From: Neostapfia colusana
Lineage: Eukaryota; Streptophyta; Magnoliopsida; Poales; Poaceae
Direction of reading: 5' to 3'
NCBI GenBank assembly: GCA_030760725.1
Contig: JASWHV010000001.1
Location: 25,169,928 to 25,233,927 of the forward strand
Length of the DNA stretch: 64,000 nucleotides
Under the pieces are notes generated by a model, which saw nothing but the letters and a program-made list of their open reading frames with translations, made no database searches and was not told the DNA's origin. Below are positions 45,201 to 56,571 of the stretch, piece after piece (positions within the stretch are counted from its first letter, which is position 1; each line of letters begins with the position of its first letter). The translations under genes were made by a program, and so were the position numbers.

Positions 45201-46139
45201 CAACTGCAGCCCCAAGCGTCAAAGCTGAGCAGGGGACTACTTTGTACCCACTTCGGTGCTCCCCTTTTGTGTTGGCAACTCGAGCAGGGAGGAATCAACG
45301 CCGGCTTGCGATCGAAAACGGCAGAGACAGCGTCGGCGGCTCAGGTTCGCGCATGGGAGCAGAACAGAGGCTGTGGAGTCCGCGGGTTAGCGTGAGGAAG
45401 AGAGCAGAGGCATCAGTCGCTGCTTGATCACCACGCGATCGAACCGACGTCGGGAGTGGCGCGTGAATCAGATCGGTGGAAGCGTCAGGCGGAGGTTTTT
45501 CCGGGAGCTGGCGCGCTGTGATCAACCGGGAAACAGAGAGAGAGAGAGGGAAAAAGTGAATCTATGAGGCTGACTGTTGGGCCCACCACTTTATTTTCTT
45601 AATCCAAATTCCCCCCCCCCCAGCTACTCATAATTGAATGCCTTGCTTCACCCCAAAGTTAAGGTTTGAATTTTCTGAATTCAAATGGTTTGAATTCTGG
45701 TGTGAAGTTTGAATTGTGTTTGATCATTTGAATTTGAATGAAATTTGAATTCTCGCTTTTGCCTTGCTCCAAAAACATAGCACACCAAGTCCAAAGTTTC
45801 TAATTTTTGGCATGGCTGCTAATTTAAATGTGGAGAACACATTTGTGGAACCAAATTTGCAAATTGAGGAAATTGGAATTTGAAATTCATATTAGAGGGC
45901 TTCTCCTTTTAGTCCCAAACAAATATTGAAACTCCTCCAAATGAGCTGAAATTTGGAAGGTTGAATATTTGGACTGAAGATCCAAGTTATGCATTTAGAT
46001 CTCCATGTTTGGAAGTTTTGGGAAGTTTGAATCCTCACTTTTAACTTACACCGTTATATTTCAAAGTTTTAATTCCCCTCATTTTCCTAAGTGTACATGA
46101 GCTGAATTTTCTTGCTACCATTTGTTTGGGGATTTTACA
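42216..46139 (-). mobile_element. Element I: solo LTR inserted in the B 5' LTR
   Basis: TGTGGGGACC at the left and GATTTTACA at the right are flanked by GCCGG on both sides (42211-42215, 46140-46144). The B 3' LTR shows the empty site near 28438. The length is 3924 bp with no internal region. In minus sense it has GGACCGGTTC (43085-43076), the hairpin (42597-42582), TTCCGCTG (42347-42340) and a terminal palindrome related to that of B. It belongs to the same LTR group as B, D and E. No coding content is supported. Confidence 0.92.
42582..42597 (-). other. Conserved LTR hairpin, copy in I
   Basis: TGAGC/GCTCA around ACGAAG (plus strand), about 367 bases from the LTR end. Confidence 0.65.
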
Positions 46140-47290
46140 GCCGGGAGCGAAAATGAAATTCCTCCGTTGAGGCTCCACGGATCGAGCTAAGCTTTGGAGG
46201 TGAGCAGCGTGGAGTCTTGGCGCGTCCAAGGGCGCTCTTGCTCGGCCGTGAAAGGCTCTCTGCAGGGCTGTCCATGTGAGACCTCCATTCGGTTGCGATT
46301 CGGCCGCCGCGGAAAGATTTGCTTCTCAGTGTTAGGAGGCCTAGCTCACTCACTTGTGGTCCGAGGAGGTTGTGGGGAAGACCGTGGGGTTGTTTTGCTA
46401 CTGCCTGGGGCTTTTGCACGCAATGAGGAGCCGGCTCACGAACGCCCGAGGGTGGAGGCGACGCCTCGGCACTGTTCTTGCATGAGGGGGAAGCAACACG
46501 TGGTTTCTCTGGTTTGTGGGCGAAAAGGGGCACAGCAACAAGGAAGGAGCACTCAGGCAGCTCTTCAGCGCGAGGGAAAAATGGGGAAAGGTGTCTCAGC
46601 CTTCCCTTGGTGTTGCCCGCTTGTTGCCCGACGATGTCTCGGTGGCTTCCGAGTGGGAGAAGCAAAACAGAAAACAAGACTTAGAGTGTAAGGCAGTTTG
46701 TTCCAATGACCATTGGGCCCCACTCCATTTCACCCCCTTATCCTCCTCAAAATATCTCCACAATTTGGCAAATGCTGGGAATCAAATTGTGGGAGTTCAA
46801 ATCTGAATTGTGTTTAAATTATTGGACAAGTTTCATCCAAATTCAAATGTATATTTGAATTCATTGCAAATTTAAGTCCATTTGGACAACGGATAGCAAA
46901 TCATTTCAAAAATTCATGAAACTTTGCATACCCACTAATTTGGGCCTAAGGAATTCAAATATGAAATCTGATTTTTGTGTTAGCTGCTGCAAACAAGAGT
47001 TTGAACACAACAGTTTGCATTCCCGTTGTGTTTCCCTCATTTGAAATTTGAGTTGAACATTTAGTTCACAATCTGATCTTTAAACCTTCCATTGCACCTG
47101 AGACTTCAAATCTGTGGGTTTAATCCACCTAGGGTCCAAGCATGTGACTAACCATAAGTTTGTTTAGAAAGAACTCTCATGTGTTATCACATGTGGAAAA
47201 AGTTTAAACCAGTCCCATTTTTCATACACATGAAACCAATGTTTGTGCAAACTCAAGTTTCTTTGTATACATATTTTTGGGACCTTTACA

Positions 47291-49216
47291 ACCACCATGC
47301 CACCTAGGGGGCAAGACATCGATGATCTAGAGCCCAGAGCTACGGTTTTCACTGGGCGTTACTGGATCTCTTCTTAGACGGCTCCTCATGCAAGCAAGGT
47401 GCCGGAGCTGGGGTCCTGCTCCTTACACCAACCGGAGAGCAGTTCAAGTACATGGTGCGACTTGACTTCAAGGCAACCAACAACATGGCAGAGTATGAAG
47501 CTCTCATTTCGAGTTAAAGACCGTGCTGTCCCTCGGCGTCCAGCAGTTGTTGGTCAAGGGTGATTCTCAACTAATCATCAAACAAGTTAAGTGAGAGTGC
47601 TGCTGCAATGACCGACAGCTTGTAGCCCATCTCCTCCAAGTACAATAGTTGGAGAAGGACTTCTAATCCTTGGATTTGCGCCATGTCCCCCGCGCCAACA
47701 ACACAATTACTGACGACCTGCCAACAAGGGTTTCCACTTGGGCTCCGTTGCCTGAGGGGGTCTTTGAAAGGAAGTTACGGCGACCAACCGCCTAGCCGAC
47801 CAAACTAGGCAAAGGGAGCGAGACCAGCACCTCGAAGCCGGCGGTCTCGGCGGCCCTGCTACCATGGTGCCCGCCAAGGACCAGAAGCGTCACCGGGGAC
47901 TCCGTGCAACCCGACAATCAAGATCCAAGTGCTCAAGTAGGTCCCGACGCATGGATCACGGAGATCCAGGACTACTTGAAAGACAATATCCTTCCCGATG
48001 GACATGTATCTGCTGAACGGGTCGCTTGGTTGGCTAAGAGATACGCGCTGGTAGAAGGGGATCTCAAACAGCGTGGCGCTAATGGCGTCCTATTGCGGTG
48101 CATAACCTGGGAGGAGGGTTGTGACTTGCTCGTAGAGATCCATGGAGGCGAGTGTGGGAACCATGCATCTTTGGGCACGCTGGTCAGTAAAGCCTTCTAG
48201 CATGGCTTCTACTAGCTGACAGCTCTCTAGGATGCCATCGACCTGGTCAAGAGATGCAAGGCGTGCCAGTTTCACACCAAGCAGATCCACACACCAGCGC
48301 AGATATTGCAGATGACCCCGCCCTCAGGGCCCTTCTCTATGTTGGAGATGGACAACCTGGGGCCATTCCCTAGATCCGTTGGAGGGTACCGGTACCTCTA
48401 TGTCGCCGTAGAAAAGTTCACCAAGTGGCTGGAAGCCGCTCCTTTAGTGACAATCAACAAGCGGTCAGCAGTCAAGTTCATCAAGTCCATCATCTGCCGG
48501 TTCGGGGTCCTGAACAGAATTATCACCGACAACGGGGCCCAGCTCACCAGCGCAGTGTTCCAAGACTACTGTGAAGACCTCGGCATCCAAGTTTTCTATG
48601 CTTCCGTTTCTCACCCAGAGAGCAATGGTCAAGTCGAGAGAGCAAATGCCGAGATACCCAGGGGACTCAAGACACACACCTACGACAGCTTGAAGAAGCA
48701 CGGTGCCAATTGGGTTGAAGAGCATCCGTGTGCACTGTGGGCTATCAGGACGTCCCTCAGTCGCGTGACAGGGGAAACGTCCTTCTTTCCGGTGTATGGG
48801 GCTCAGGCCGTCCTTCCCCCGGAAATCACCATGGGCTCACCCCGTGTCCAAGCATACGACGAAGCCACGCAGGACCAGCTACGGCGTGAAGATATTGACC
48901 TTGTCGATGAGCGAAGGTGGCTAGCAGCTGCTCGAAACGTGCGATACCGTCAAGCGGTCCGACGTTATCAGCAGCGGTTCGTGCGGAGTAGACAGCTCGA
49001 GGTGGGTGACCTGGTGCTTCAGCGAATACTTTCTCGAGAAGGGGGGAACAAACTCTCCCCAGCTGGGATGGTCCCTTCCGAGTGACACAAGTATGCCGTC
49101 CCGGGTGCGTCCGCCTAGCCACGGAGGGCGGGGTACCTCTACCCAATCCATGGAACATAGAACACCTCCATAAGTTCTATCCTCAGCGCAGCGGTAGGGC
49201 TCTATTTTCTTTGTAA
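47291..49216 (+). pseudogene. Element C pol, right part: second RNase H and integrase
   Basis: This continues the C polyprotein after insertion B. A second, archaeal-type RNase H (about 47365-47690) shows D-G-S and N-N-M-A-E-Y-E-A-L segments, the hallmark of Tat-lineage elements, but has a frameshift near 47510 and several stops. The integrase zinc-binding region spans about 48130-48275, with in-frame TAGs at 48198 and near 48213. The core (48306-48900) retains candidate D, D and E residues (near 48350, 48527 and 48636). The C-terminal integrase part changes frame near 49060 and ends at TAA 49214-49216. There is no chromodomain, in line with a non-chromovirus. Confidence 0.85.
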
Positions 49217-49439
49217 GGGTGTCATCGTGTGTAGGAACAACGCTTAGAACAACTAAGCTCCGGAGGATTCCTGCTACTCTTGTCATCTGGAGGGGGTTGC
49301 TGCCTTCTTGTACGACCGGTTTCCTCCTATGAAGGAAGCCTGAAATGATAAAATTGTGTCTTACCCTGCGCATTCTCTCTTTACAGTTTGTGCTTACCAT
49401 GCATATCAACTGTAAACGGCATGTCCGGAGCCTGTCCTA

Positions 49440-49990
49440 CATACCATTCCTAGGTCCCGTGGCACTAGAAGGTCTCCTCACTGAAAGGTTAACGCCCGCG
49501 GGAGGTCCAGGGCGCGCATCCTGCTTAGCCTAGTTCCGAACCCTAAGCCTGCCGCACTACCTCCCTAGCGCTACAACTAAGTACTTGGGGGCCGAAAGGA
49601 ACACGCCTAGGAACAATAAAATTAACCGGACCCCGGACATTGCCCCCTTTCTTTTCGTGATTTCTTTCCATATTGCTCCGTCCATGTGGCCAGTCACTTT
49701 TTCCCATGCTTAACCATAGTAGGAGTTGTGCTATCCTTCTGCAGGCGTATCTGTTTGAGGTACCTGTGGTGCAATCAGGATCATTTGGTTGTCTCATTGC
49801 CTGGGGGCCTTATGGCGCCAAAAGGTCCCTCCCTTGAAAGGCTTACGCCAGCGGGAGGTCTAGGGTGTGTAGCCTACTTAGCCTGGTTCCGAACTCCAAG
49901 CCTACACACTTTGCCTCTCCAGCGCTACAGCTCAGTATCGGGGAATCGGACGGCTCATACTCCTGGGCAAGGCCTTAACCATAGCCTAGA
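49440..49990 (+). repeat. Two-copy degenerate repeat, spacing about 354 bp
   Basis: Segments such as GAAAGG.T.ACGCC.GCGGGAGGTC and GTTCCGAAC...AAGCCT recur, for example GTTCCGAAC near 49533 and 49887. The copies are diverged. Confidence 0.7.
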
Positions 49991-50617
49991 CGACCCACAT
50001 TGAATTACCCAAGCCCCATAGCTCAGCTGAGGACCGTAAGCCACAGCAAAACTAACAAACAGTAAAGAGTGATCAGAGAGCACGACTACTCCTTTCTTCT
50101 GCCATGTCTGCAGGTCCGAATAGGTCCTTGGCGTCCCGGACCTCCCAGGAGCCCGATGCCAACGTTCTGCCTCATTCAGTGTACTTGGTAGGTGCGCCCC
50201 AACTCAAGGGACATACCTACCAGGGGGCCATCACAGTAAACTACGCAGGCAGGACTTCGGACCGCTGCAGCACCAGGCAGAAGACTCGGAGCTCCAGCTT
50301 CGATAAGCTGAAGACACTGGTCGAGCTCTAGCTGCCAAGGACCCGGGAGGATTGTTAGCCACACCGCCGGAGCGCCCTGGGTCCTTACGCAGCTAAGGGC
50401 CTGGAGGAATAAGCTTGGGACATCGGCAAAGAGATATCTACCTCGGCTAAGTCATCCTGGACCTTTGTGTTGCCAAGGGTCCGAAGTCTACATGAACAGC
50501 TCAAGACACACAAGACTTGAAACAAAAAAGTCTTTATTAATGGTAGAGCTCCGGCATACAAAGGGGGATACAAGGCGAACAGGAAACCTAGAAGCTACCC
50601 ACGCTAGAACCTAGCAG

Positions 50618-50842
50618 CTACAAGTCGGGCAACCCCTGCTCTATGGCAGGCTTGGTTGTCCCCGACAGCTCTTCAGTAGGGGCTAGATGCGCTGCTAGAG
50701 AAGGACAATCCGGCGGGACCATGAAGGTCAAGAACATTAGCGAGGTCAGGCCTTCCTCCGCCAAGTACCTGATCCTCTCCAACACCGGCGTGTAGGCTCC
50801 CTGCAAGTCAGGGATCTTGTCCCCGATGGCTTCCTCTGCCAT
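50618..50842 (-). pseudogene. Possible antisense ORF remnant in the C 3' region
   Basis: From ATG at 50842-50840 the minus strand stays open for 74 codons, with a segment E-E-G-L-T-S-L-M near the middle. Tat-lineage elements are known to carry extra antisense ORFs between integrase and the 3' LTR, and the position and strand fit. The frame probably shifts after that segment, so only a fragment is readable. Function is unknown. It could also be a chance frame; nothing here gives independent support. Confidence 0.35.
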
Positions 50843-51069
50843 TGACAAGCCATTTGTATGGCTTGTGGTTCTATCCGAGACCGTCAAGGAGAAGGACACC
50901 CTGAAGAGCCACACCGAAGGCTGCACGCACAAGAACATCTCGCAAAAGTATACGTAGACGGCAACGGGTGCGAGGTTGTGTGGCAAGAGGAGGATGAGAG
51001 CGATGGGAAGCGGAGGCTCCCATCACGCAAGAGGAAGACGAAGACCACAAAGGACAGGAAGGTACCGCC

Positions 51070-54000
51070 TGTGGCGGAACGGAATCCGCTCATCCAGGAT
51101 CGCAGAGGGTGGTGCCGCGCGATGCGACACCCGACAGCACATGTCATAAGAACACATTATATCACATGGGAAAACAAACTGAATGTACAAAATAGTACAC
51201 TCGTCAGTTACAAACTAGGGTCTTTATTACACAGCGGAAGTTTCTTTTATACAACTCACGCCCGCCTATCTAGCAAAAGTGGTTGCCCAGCCCTAGGGCA
51301 ACCCACACTAGCTGCACTCCTCAGCTCAGCGCGGCGTGTACGGCTCCCACTCAGCCGTGGTCCCCGATGGAGGGTAACCCTCGCCGGTGGACTCGTACTC
51401 CGAGTCCGTGGGTGGCTCCTCACCTGAAAAACACTTAAGCAGCAACCGTGAGCACGAAGGCTCAGCAAGGCTTAACCGACTCACCTAAGCATGAAACTCT
51501 ACATGAGGTGTACCATGGCATAGGATAGCAATGTTGCAGCAAATGGACACGCCTACAAGTTCATCCTTAGTTCATCTTTTAGCAACAAGTTAACGGTTCA
51601 TGAAGCTGAAATTTAGTGAGCAATATTTGGTGGCACACATGTAGCAATACAATTATATCATAACAGCAATATTGAATCATAACATTCCATTCATTAGTCT
51701 ACGTTACGACGCAGTGAACAAGCGGTACTCGTCACCGTGAGGGACGGCGAATCGACTCGATATACACCTGCAGGGAAACCCAAAGAGCACGTCACGTACG
51801 CCCATCCGTGGAGCTGCACAGCACACTCACTCGATGTCGTACGGGACAACCTTTCACCCAATAGCCCAAACGTCGAACCGGTCGCACTGAAACGAGCAGG
51901 AGGTTCCCCACACGGAGCATCTCTCTATGCCCGTTGGCAGATTTCCACCTTGCTGCCCTCAGCCTACACCTGTAAATCGGTGTGTTATGCCTCGACGCCC
52001 GGAGGTTTAGGCTACATCGGTTTATCGGGGCCCATATATCTGATATGCCTTCGGTACGTTCAATACTTGTTCAGCAGGGCCGCACACGGATTGGTCCTCA
52101 ATCGACATGGGCAGGGCTGCGCACACAAGACTCTCTCTTGCTGCGCCCTAGCCCCTGCCTAGTCTCATTTTCATTACTAAAGTGATCTCACGTCACTCAA
52201 CCGAACCCGTGTGTCCCAAAGCCTATCTCGCGAGTAGATTCCAACTACTCGACTTGTACCGAAGTCCTATGAATCATTAAGCATAGCATGTCTACTCGAG
52301 GTCCTTGACACTACCCTCACTCTTTTAGGAACCTTTGGTTATGCAAGTGGGGTTTCATTCATCCTATACCTAATGCCCATACATACTTCATATGACACAT
52401 GTAAACAAAGTAAAAACTTATAAAAAGGTTAATGCAAACCGGGGCTTACCTTGTTGCTGCTGGTCAGGGGTTAAGTCTTCGTCCGGAAGAAGGAAGTCCA
52501 GCACTTCCGGAGTCTCTTCTTCAGTGACTACACGTTTATGAAATACTACATGTTAATTAATATGCATACAAGTTATTGTAAGGTAACTGCTATTAGTTCT
52601 AATAACCAGTCTCTAACACCTGGAACTCTGTTTAAGAATTTAAAGATGAACTGGGTTGGTTGGCTTGGGCCTGGACCTCAGTACATGGTTAAGTGCTAAG
52701 TGGTTTTCCCCCTTTTCCATATTAATCCCTCAAGTGGTTAAACAGGACAGGGTGATCCAGAGCTCCAATGGAGCTGAGAATTTTTGTGTGAGTCCTTGTC
52801 ACAAGGAAACCCTCTGGACCAAATATTAGCACTTTTCACTGAGTGGTTTGCTCAGAATAATTCTTTTAGCAAATAAGCAAAGAAGAATTAATTCTGAGGT
52901 AACACCCCTGTTCATGCTCAACTTAGTGAACTACAATTTCAATTATAGCTCATAGAGTTTGCATGAATTTTCCTAGCATTTTTGGAGCTAGGATTTGCCA
53001 AGAACTGAATTTCCAAGTTTTGGAAATTCTCTGAAAATGTTTCTGGATTCAAATGAACACAGCACTTTCAAATTTGAATTGCTCTGACCAAATCAACTCC
53101 AAATGGACTGAAACTTTTACAAGGGTTCAATAACATCCTAAGGAACATTCTGGCAAAATTTGGGGATTTTTGGATGAACCAAACTCCCTCTAAAATTCTT
53201 TTGCTGAAAAGCTTTAAAGAATTTTCCAGAATTAAATATTAGGTTTCATACCAATTGGGTTGCATATTTGGATAGAGCTATGCAAGATGAATCCAACCCA
53301 ATTTGAATCACTAAATTTGGAGCCCCCTAGCAAAAGTTATGGGGTTCTAAAGTTTGGGGAAATTCTGGAATTCGAATTAACCGGGAAAAGTTCAAATTCC
53401 TGACAGCGGGCCCGGCCCCCACGTGTCACCACCTCGGCTGCGACACACGGGGCCACAGGACTGTTTTCCGCGTGTTCACAGCTGATCCGGTGCAACAGAA
53501 AATCCCCACACTGTGCCTCGAGGGACTGACGAGCGGGCCCGGCCAGCTCGTCTTCTTCCTCGCGCCCGCCCTTTTTCCCGCGCCGCCCCCTCGCCGGCAC
53601 ACCTCTGAGGCTCGCCGGACTTGGCTTCCCGACCGCCTCTCGGCCGGAAACTCGCCGCCTGGGCCTACTTTCGTGTGCTGAACACGATGGTGCCGACTGC
53701 TCCGGTCGGCGGTGGCTCTAACCTAGCCGGCGACGGTGCAGCGGCTCGGACTCCCTTCGGTTATGCCACCCGGCCAACTCAGCCCGCCAAAACCTCGGTG
53801 GAAGGGCTCTACAGCACCGGGGAATCTCAGAGAGGGTCGACAAGGCTATGCCAGGGCTCGGGGAAAGCTCTAACCTAGTCGTCACCGTGAGCCCGACCTT
53901 TCCCGCCATAACCGTGGTTGAAAAACCGGAAATTACGTCGGCTACAGCCAAAACTACGCTAGGGTTGCAGAGCAAACTTGGGCGCCGTTGAGTCTAGCTC

Positions 54001-55161
54001 CTGTGAGCACAGTTTAGTGAACTGATGACGAGAAGGGAGTGGGAATTCGGAGGTCTCATACCGGAATGTTGTTCTGTGGTCGCCGGCGAAGTTTCTCCAA
54101 ATTCTTGCTCGGTGGTTCACGGTTGGTCCTGTGGTTTGGGTGGGAGCAGCAGTGCTCACCGGTGCGTCCGGAGACGTCTCCGCTTGGGCATGAAAGGGCC
54201 TGGTGTAGGCTGCCCACGTACGCTCGATCGCCGGTTAGTTTTAGCTTGCCGCGGACAACGGAAATCAGGGCTCGGACACTGCCGGAGCTTGCTAGCTCTC
54301 GCGCTGGGAAGGTGAGGAACGAGGGCGTAGCTCTGTTGTGCAGGTCGGAGGGTGCTGTGGCACAGTTTGGCTGGCTCCCAATGATTTCCCAGAGGGAGCG
54401 GTGAGCTCGGCGGTTTCTTGCGCGAAGGGAAAAAACAGGCGCCGTTCTTCAGTCCCGTGGGATAACAGCGGCGCAGCAGCGGTGCAAGGATGCCAGGCAG
54501 CTCTCCAGCGCACGAAATTTTCAGAGGAGGTGGCTGCCGGCAGCTCCTCGGTGTCACCCGCAGCGGCATCGGGGGGGCTCGGTTTACTTCGCGTGGGAGG
54601 AAATCAATCAACGACCGTGTGCTTCACTGAGGACTTTTGCAATTGTTTATTTCCCCCCAATGACAAGTGGGTCCCACTTGTCAGTGCTCCCCCACCCCTC
54701 AAAAGATCTCCAAAATTTGGCAAGGGATGAATTCAAATGGTTGAAGTTTCAAACTGACCTACATTTGTATGGTTGGGCAAATTTCCCCCAAATTCAAATG
54801 TATATTTGAATTCTTTGGACATTTGGATCCTTTATGGAAAAATGGTTAGCAAACTTTTTTCAAAAATTATTGAAACTTTGCCTCCCCACTAATTTGGACC
54901 TGAGGAATCCAATTATGCACTTTGATCCATGTTTTAGCTGCTGCAATCATGAATTTGAATGCAACAGTTTTGAATCACCCTCTCATGTGTGATCATATGT
55001 GTAGAATTCCCACTTTGTGAAAGTGTAGGTTTCCCCTCTATCCACTCTTTTGATGGAGGTTACTTGCTCTTCCCACTTTTTCACCATCTATCCACAACAA
55101 GAACTGTGGTGTTGTGGGTTGAAGAAAAGTTTTTGCAAGTCCCTTTTCTTGGGCTTTTACA
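51070..55161 (-). repeat. 3' LTR of element D
   Basis: The plus-strand ends are TGTGGCGGAA at 51070 and GCTTTTACA at 55161. The left flank is CCGCC (51065-51069), the expected target duplication. The LTR is 4.1 kb and closely matches E's LTR over most of its length, but the two differ strongly around 54155-54980 against 59690-60600. It carries CAGCGGAA at 51232-51239, the hairpin at 51449-51464, GAACCGGTCG at 51875-51884 and a terminal palindrome. It is non-coding; open frames near 53500-54600 lie in a CpG-rich stretch and have no domain. Confidence 0.9.
51449..51464 (-). other. Conserved LTR hairpin, copy in D
   Basis: TGAGC/GCTCA around ACGAAG, about 379 bases from the LTR end. Confidence 0.65.
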
Positions 55162-55178
55162 TCCCTCCCCCCTTAAAA
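55162..55178 (-). other. Polypurine tract of D
   Basis: On the minus strand it is a run of A and G with six consecutive G, directly before the LTR start. Confidence 0.8.
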
Positions 55179-55227
55179 GAATCTCGTCCCGAGATTACAA
55201 AAGAAGAGATAGCAATGTAATAGGGAC

Positions 55228-56571
55228 TTACCCGTGTTGAGAAGCCATGAACTCCGGGTAATTTGAGCGAAGGAACTCCTCGCTCTCCCACGTCACTTCC
55301 TCAGCGGTATGGTTGCTCCAGAGGATCTTGTAGAACCACAACATTCTGCTACGCGTGGTTCGGGCTTTCTCATCAAGGATTTCCACCAGATACTCATCAT
55401 ATGTTAAATCCGGTTTCAGCTCGCCGATGTCTTCGGTAGGAACAGCAGCTGTATGCTTCAAACATTTTCGCAGTTGCGAGACATGGAAAACATCATGGAC
55501 ACCAGCAAGGGATGCCGGTAACTCCAATCGATACGCCGCTGGTCTACACTTCTCGGTGATGGCATAGGGTCCAATGAAACAGGGAGCGAGCTTCCCCTTC
55601 ACACCGAACCGGTGCACGCCTTTCATCGGAGACACGCGGAGGTACACGTGTTCCCCAACATCAAAGTGCAACGGTCTATGCCTCTTATCAGCGTAGCTCT
55701 TCTGACGGGATTGAGCGGCCTTCAAGTTAGCTTGAATCACCCGAACGCGCTCTTCGGCGTCGTTCACCACATCAACCCCGAATGTGACCCTTTCACCGGA
55801 CTCGCACCAATTTAATGGGGTGCGGCATTTACGACTGTAGAGAGCTTCGTAGGGTGCCATCTTGATACTCGCCTGGTAGCCATTGTTGTACGAGAATTCC
55901 GCCAATGGTAGGTGATCATCCCAGTTCCTACCATGGTGGATAGCACATGCTCTCAACATGTCCTCCAGAACCTGGTTCACCCTCTCTGTTTGGCCATCTG
56001 TCTGAGGGTGATAGGCGGAGCTCCTGATCAACTTAGTACCCAATGCAGCGTGTAGCTGCTCCCAAAAGCGAGATACAAATAATGCACCTCGATCTGAGAC
56101 AATGGTCTTGGGTACCCCGTATAGGCACAAAATCTTCGCTATGTACAGCTTCGCATATTTGCCGGCATTGTAACGTGTATTCTCCGGGATGAAGTGAGCC
56201 GTCTTGGTTAACCGATCAACGATTACCCATATGGAATCATGCTTGTTGGATGTTAGGGGTAATCCCACAATGAAATCCATGCTCACATCTTCCCATTTCC
56301 ATGCCGGGATCTTCAGGGGTTGCAGTAGCCCTGATTTCTTCATGTGATCAGCTTTCACTCGTCTACACGTATCGCACTCGGATACGTACTTAGCTACCTC
56401 CCGCTTCATCCGTGTCCACCAAAATTTCTTTTTCAAATCTTGGTACATTTTGTTGCTGCCCGGATGAATGGAGTATTTAGACAAGTGAGCTTCATCGAGG
56501 ATCTTATTTCTCAACTCCATATCCCGGGGTACGACTATGCGGCCATTGAACCACAGCGTCCCCTCATCATC
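55228..56571 (-). pseudogene. Element D pol, 3' fragment: integrase and chromodomain
   Basis: The open frame covers the end of the linker before integrase, the zinc-binding region, the catalytic core (D, D and E present) and the chromodomain, ending at TAA 55228-55230. No stop interrupts it. It is cut at 56571 by the LTR of E; the missing upstream part is expected to the right of E, outside the window. An apparent start at 56703 lies inside E's LTR and is an accidental fusion of LTR sequence to integrase, not the native start. It matches E's own integrase closely, with a few substitutions. Confidence 0.9.

Larger units (their letters stand above)
25260..47290 (-). mobile_element. Element B: Tekay-type element inserted in C, minus strand
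   Basis: TGTGAGGG at 25260 and CTTTACA at 47290 are flanked by ACCAC on both sides (25255-25259, 47291-47295). In minus sense the order is 5' LTR (47290-39026), primer site, leader, gag-pol (33452-28952), polypurine tract and 3' LTR (28880-25260). Two later insertions, H in the leader and I in the 5' LTR, account for about 8 kb. The C reading frame resumes at 47291, which confirms both borders. Lineage: Tekay/Del chromovirus by primer site, domain order and chromodomain. Confidence 0.94.
39026..47290 (-). repeat. 5' LTR of element B, split by solo LTR I
   Basis: The pieces 39026-42215 and 46140-47290 align with the 3' LTR. The inner LTR end reads TATGAGGG on the plus strand where the other LTR has TGTGAGGG, so the terminal TG/CA is mutated. 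Net length is about 4.3 kb. It contains GAACCGGTCC (39990-39999), the hairpin at 39405-39419 and the 705 bp at 46433-47137 that the 3' LTR lacks. Confidence 0.9.
49217..51069 (+). other. 3' untranslated region of element C
   Basis: This is the long region between integrase and the 3' LTR, typical of Tat-lineage elements. It holds a two-copy repeat (about 49440-49990) and a minus-strand open frame (50618-50842). The 3' LTR of C is not reached before insertion D at 51070. Confidence 0.7.

Noticed and set aside
53472..54730. Several 60-150 codon frames in the D LTR, and similar ones at 58847-60115 in E
   Set aside because: They lie in a GC-rich LTR part and are not kept as matching frames between D and E.
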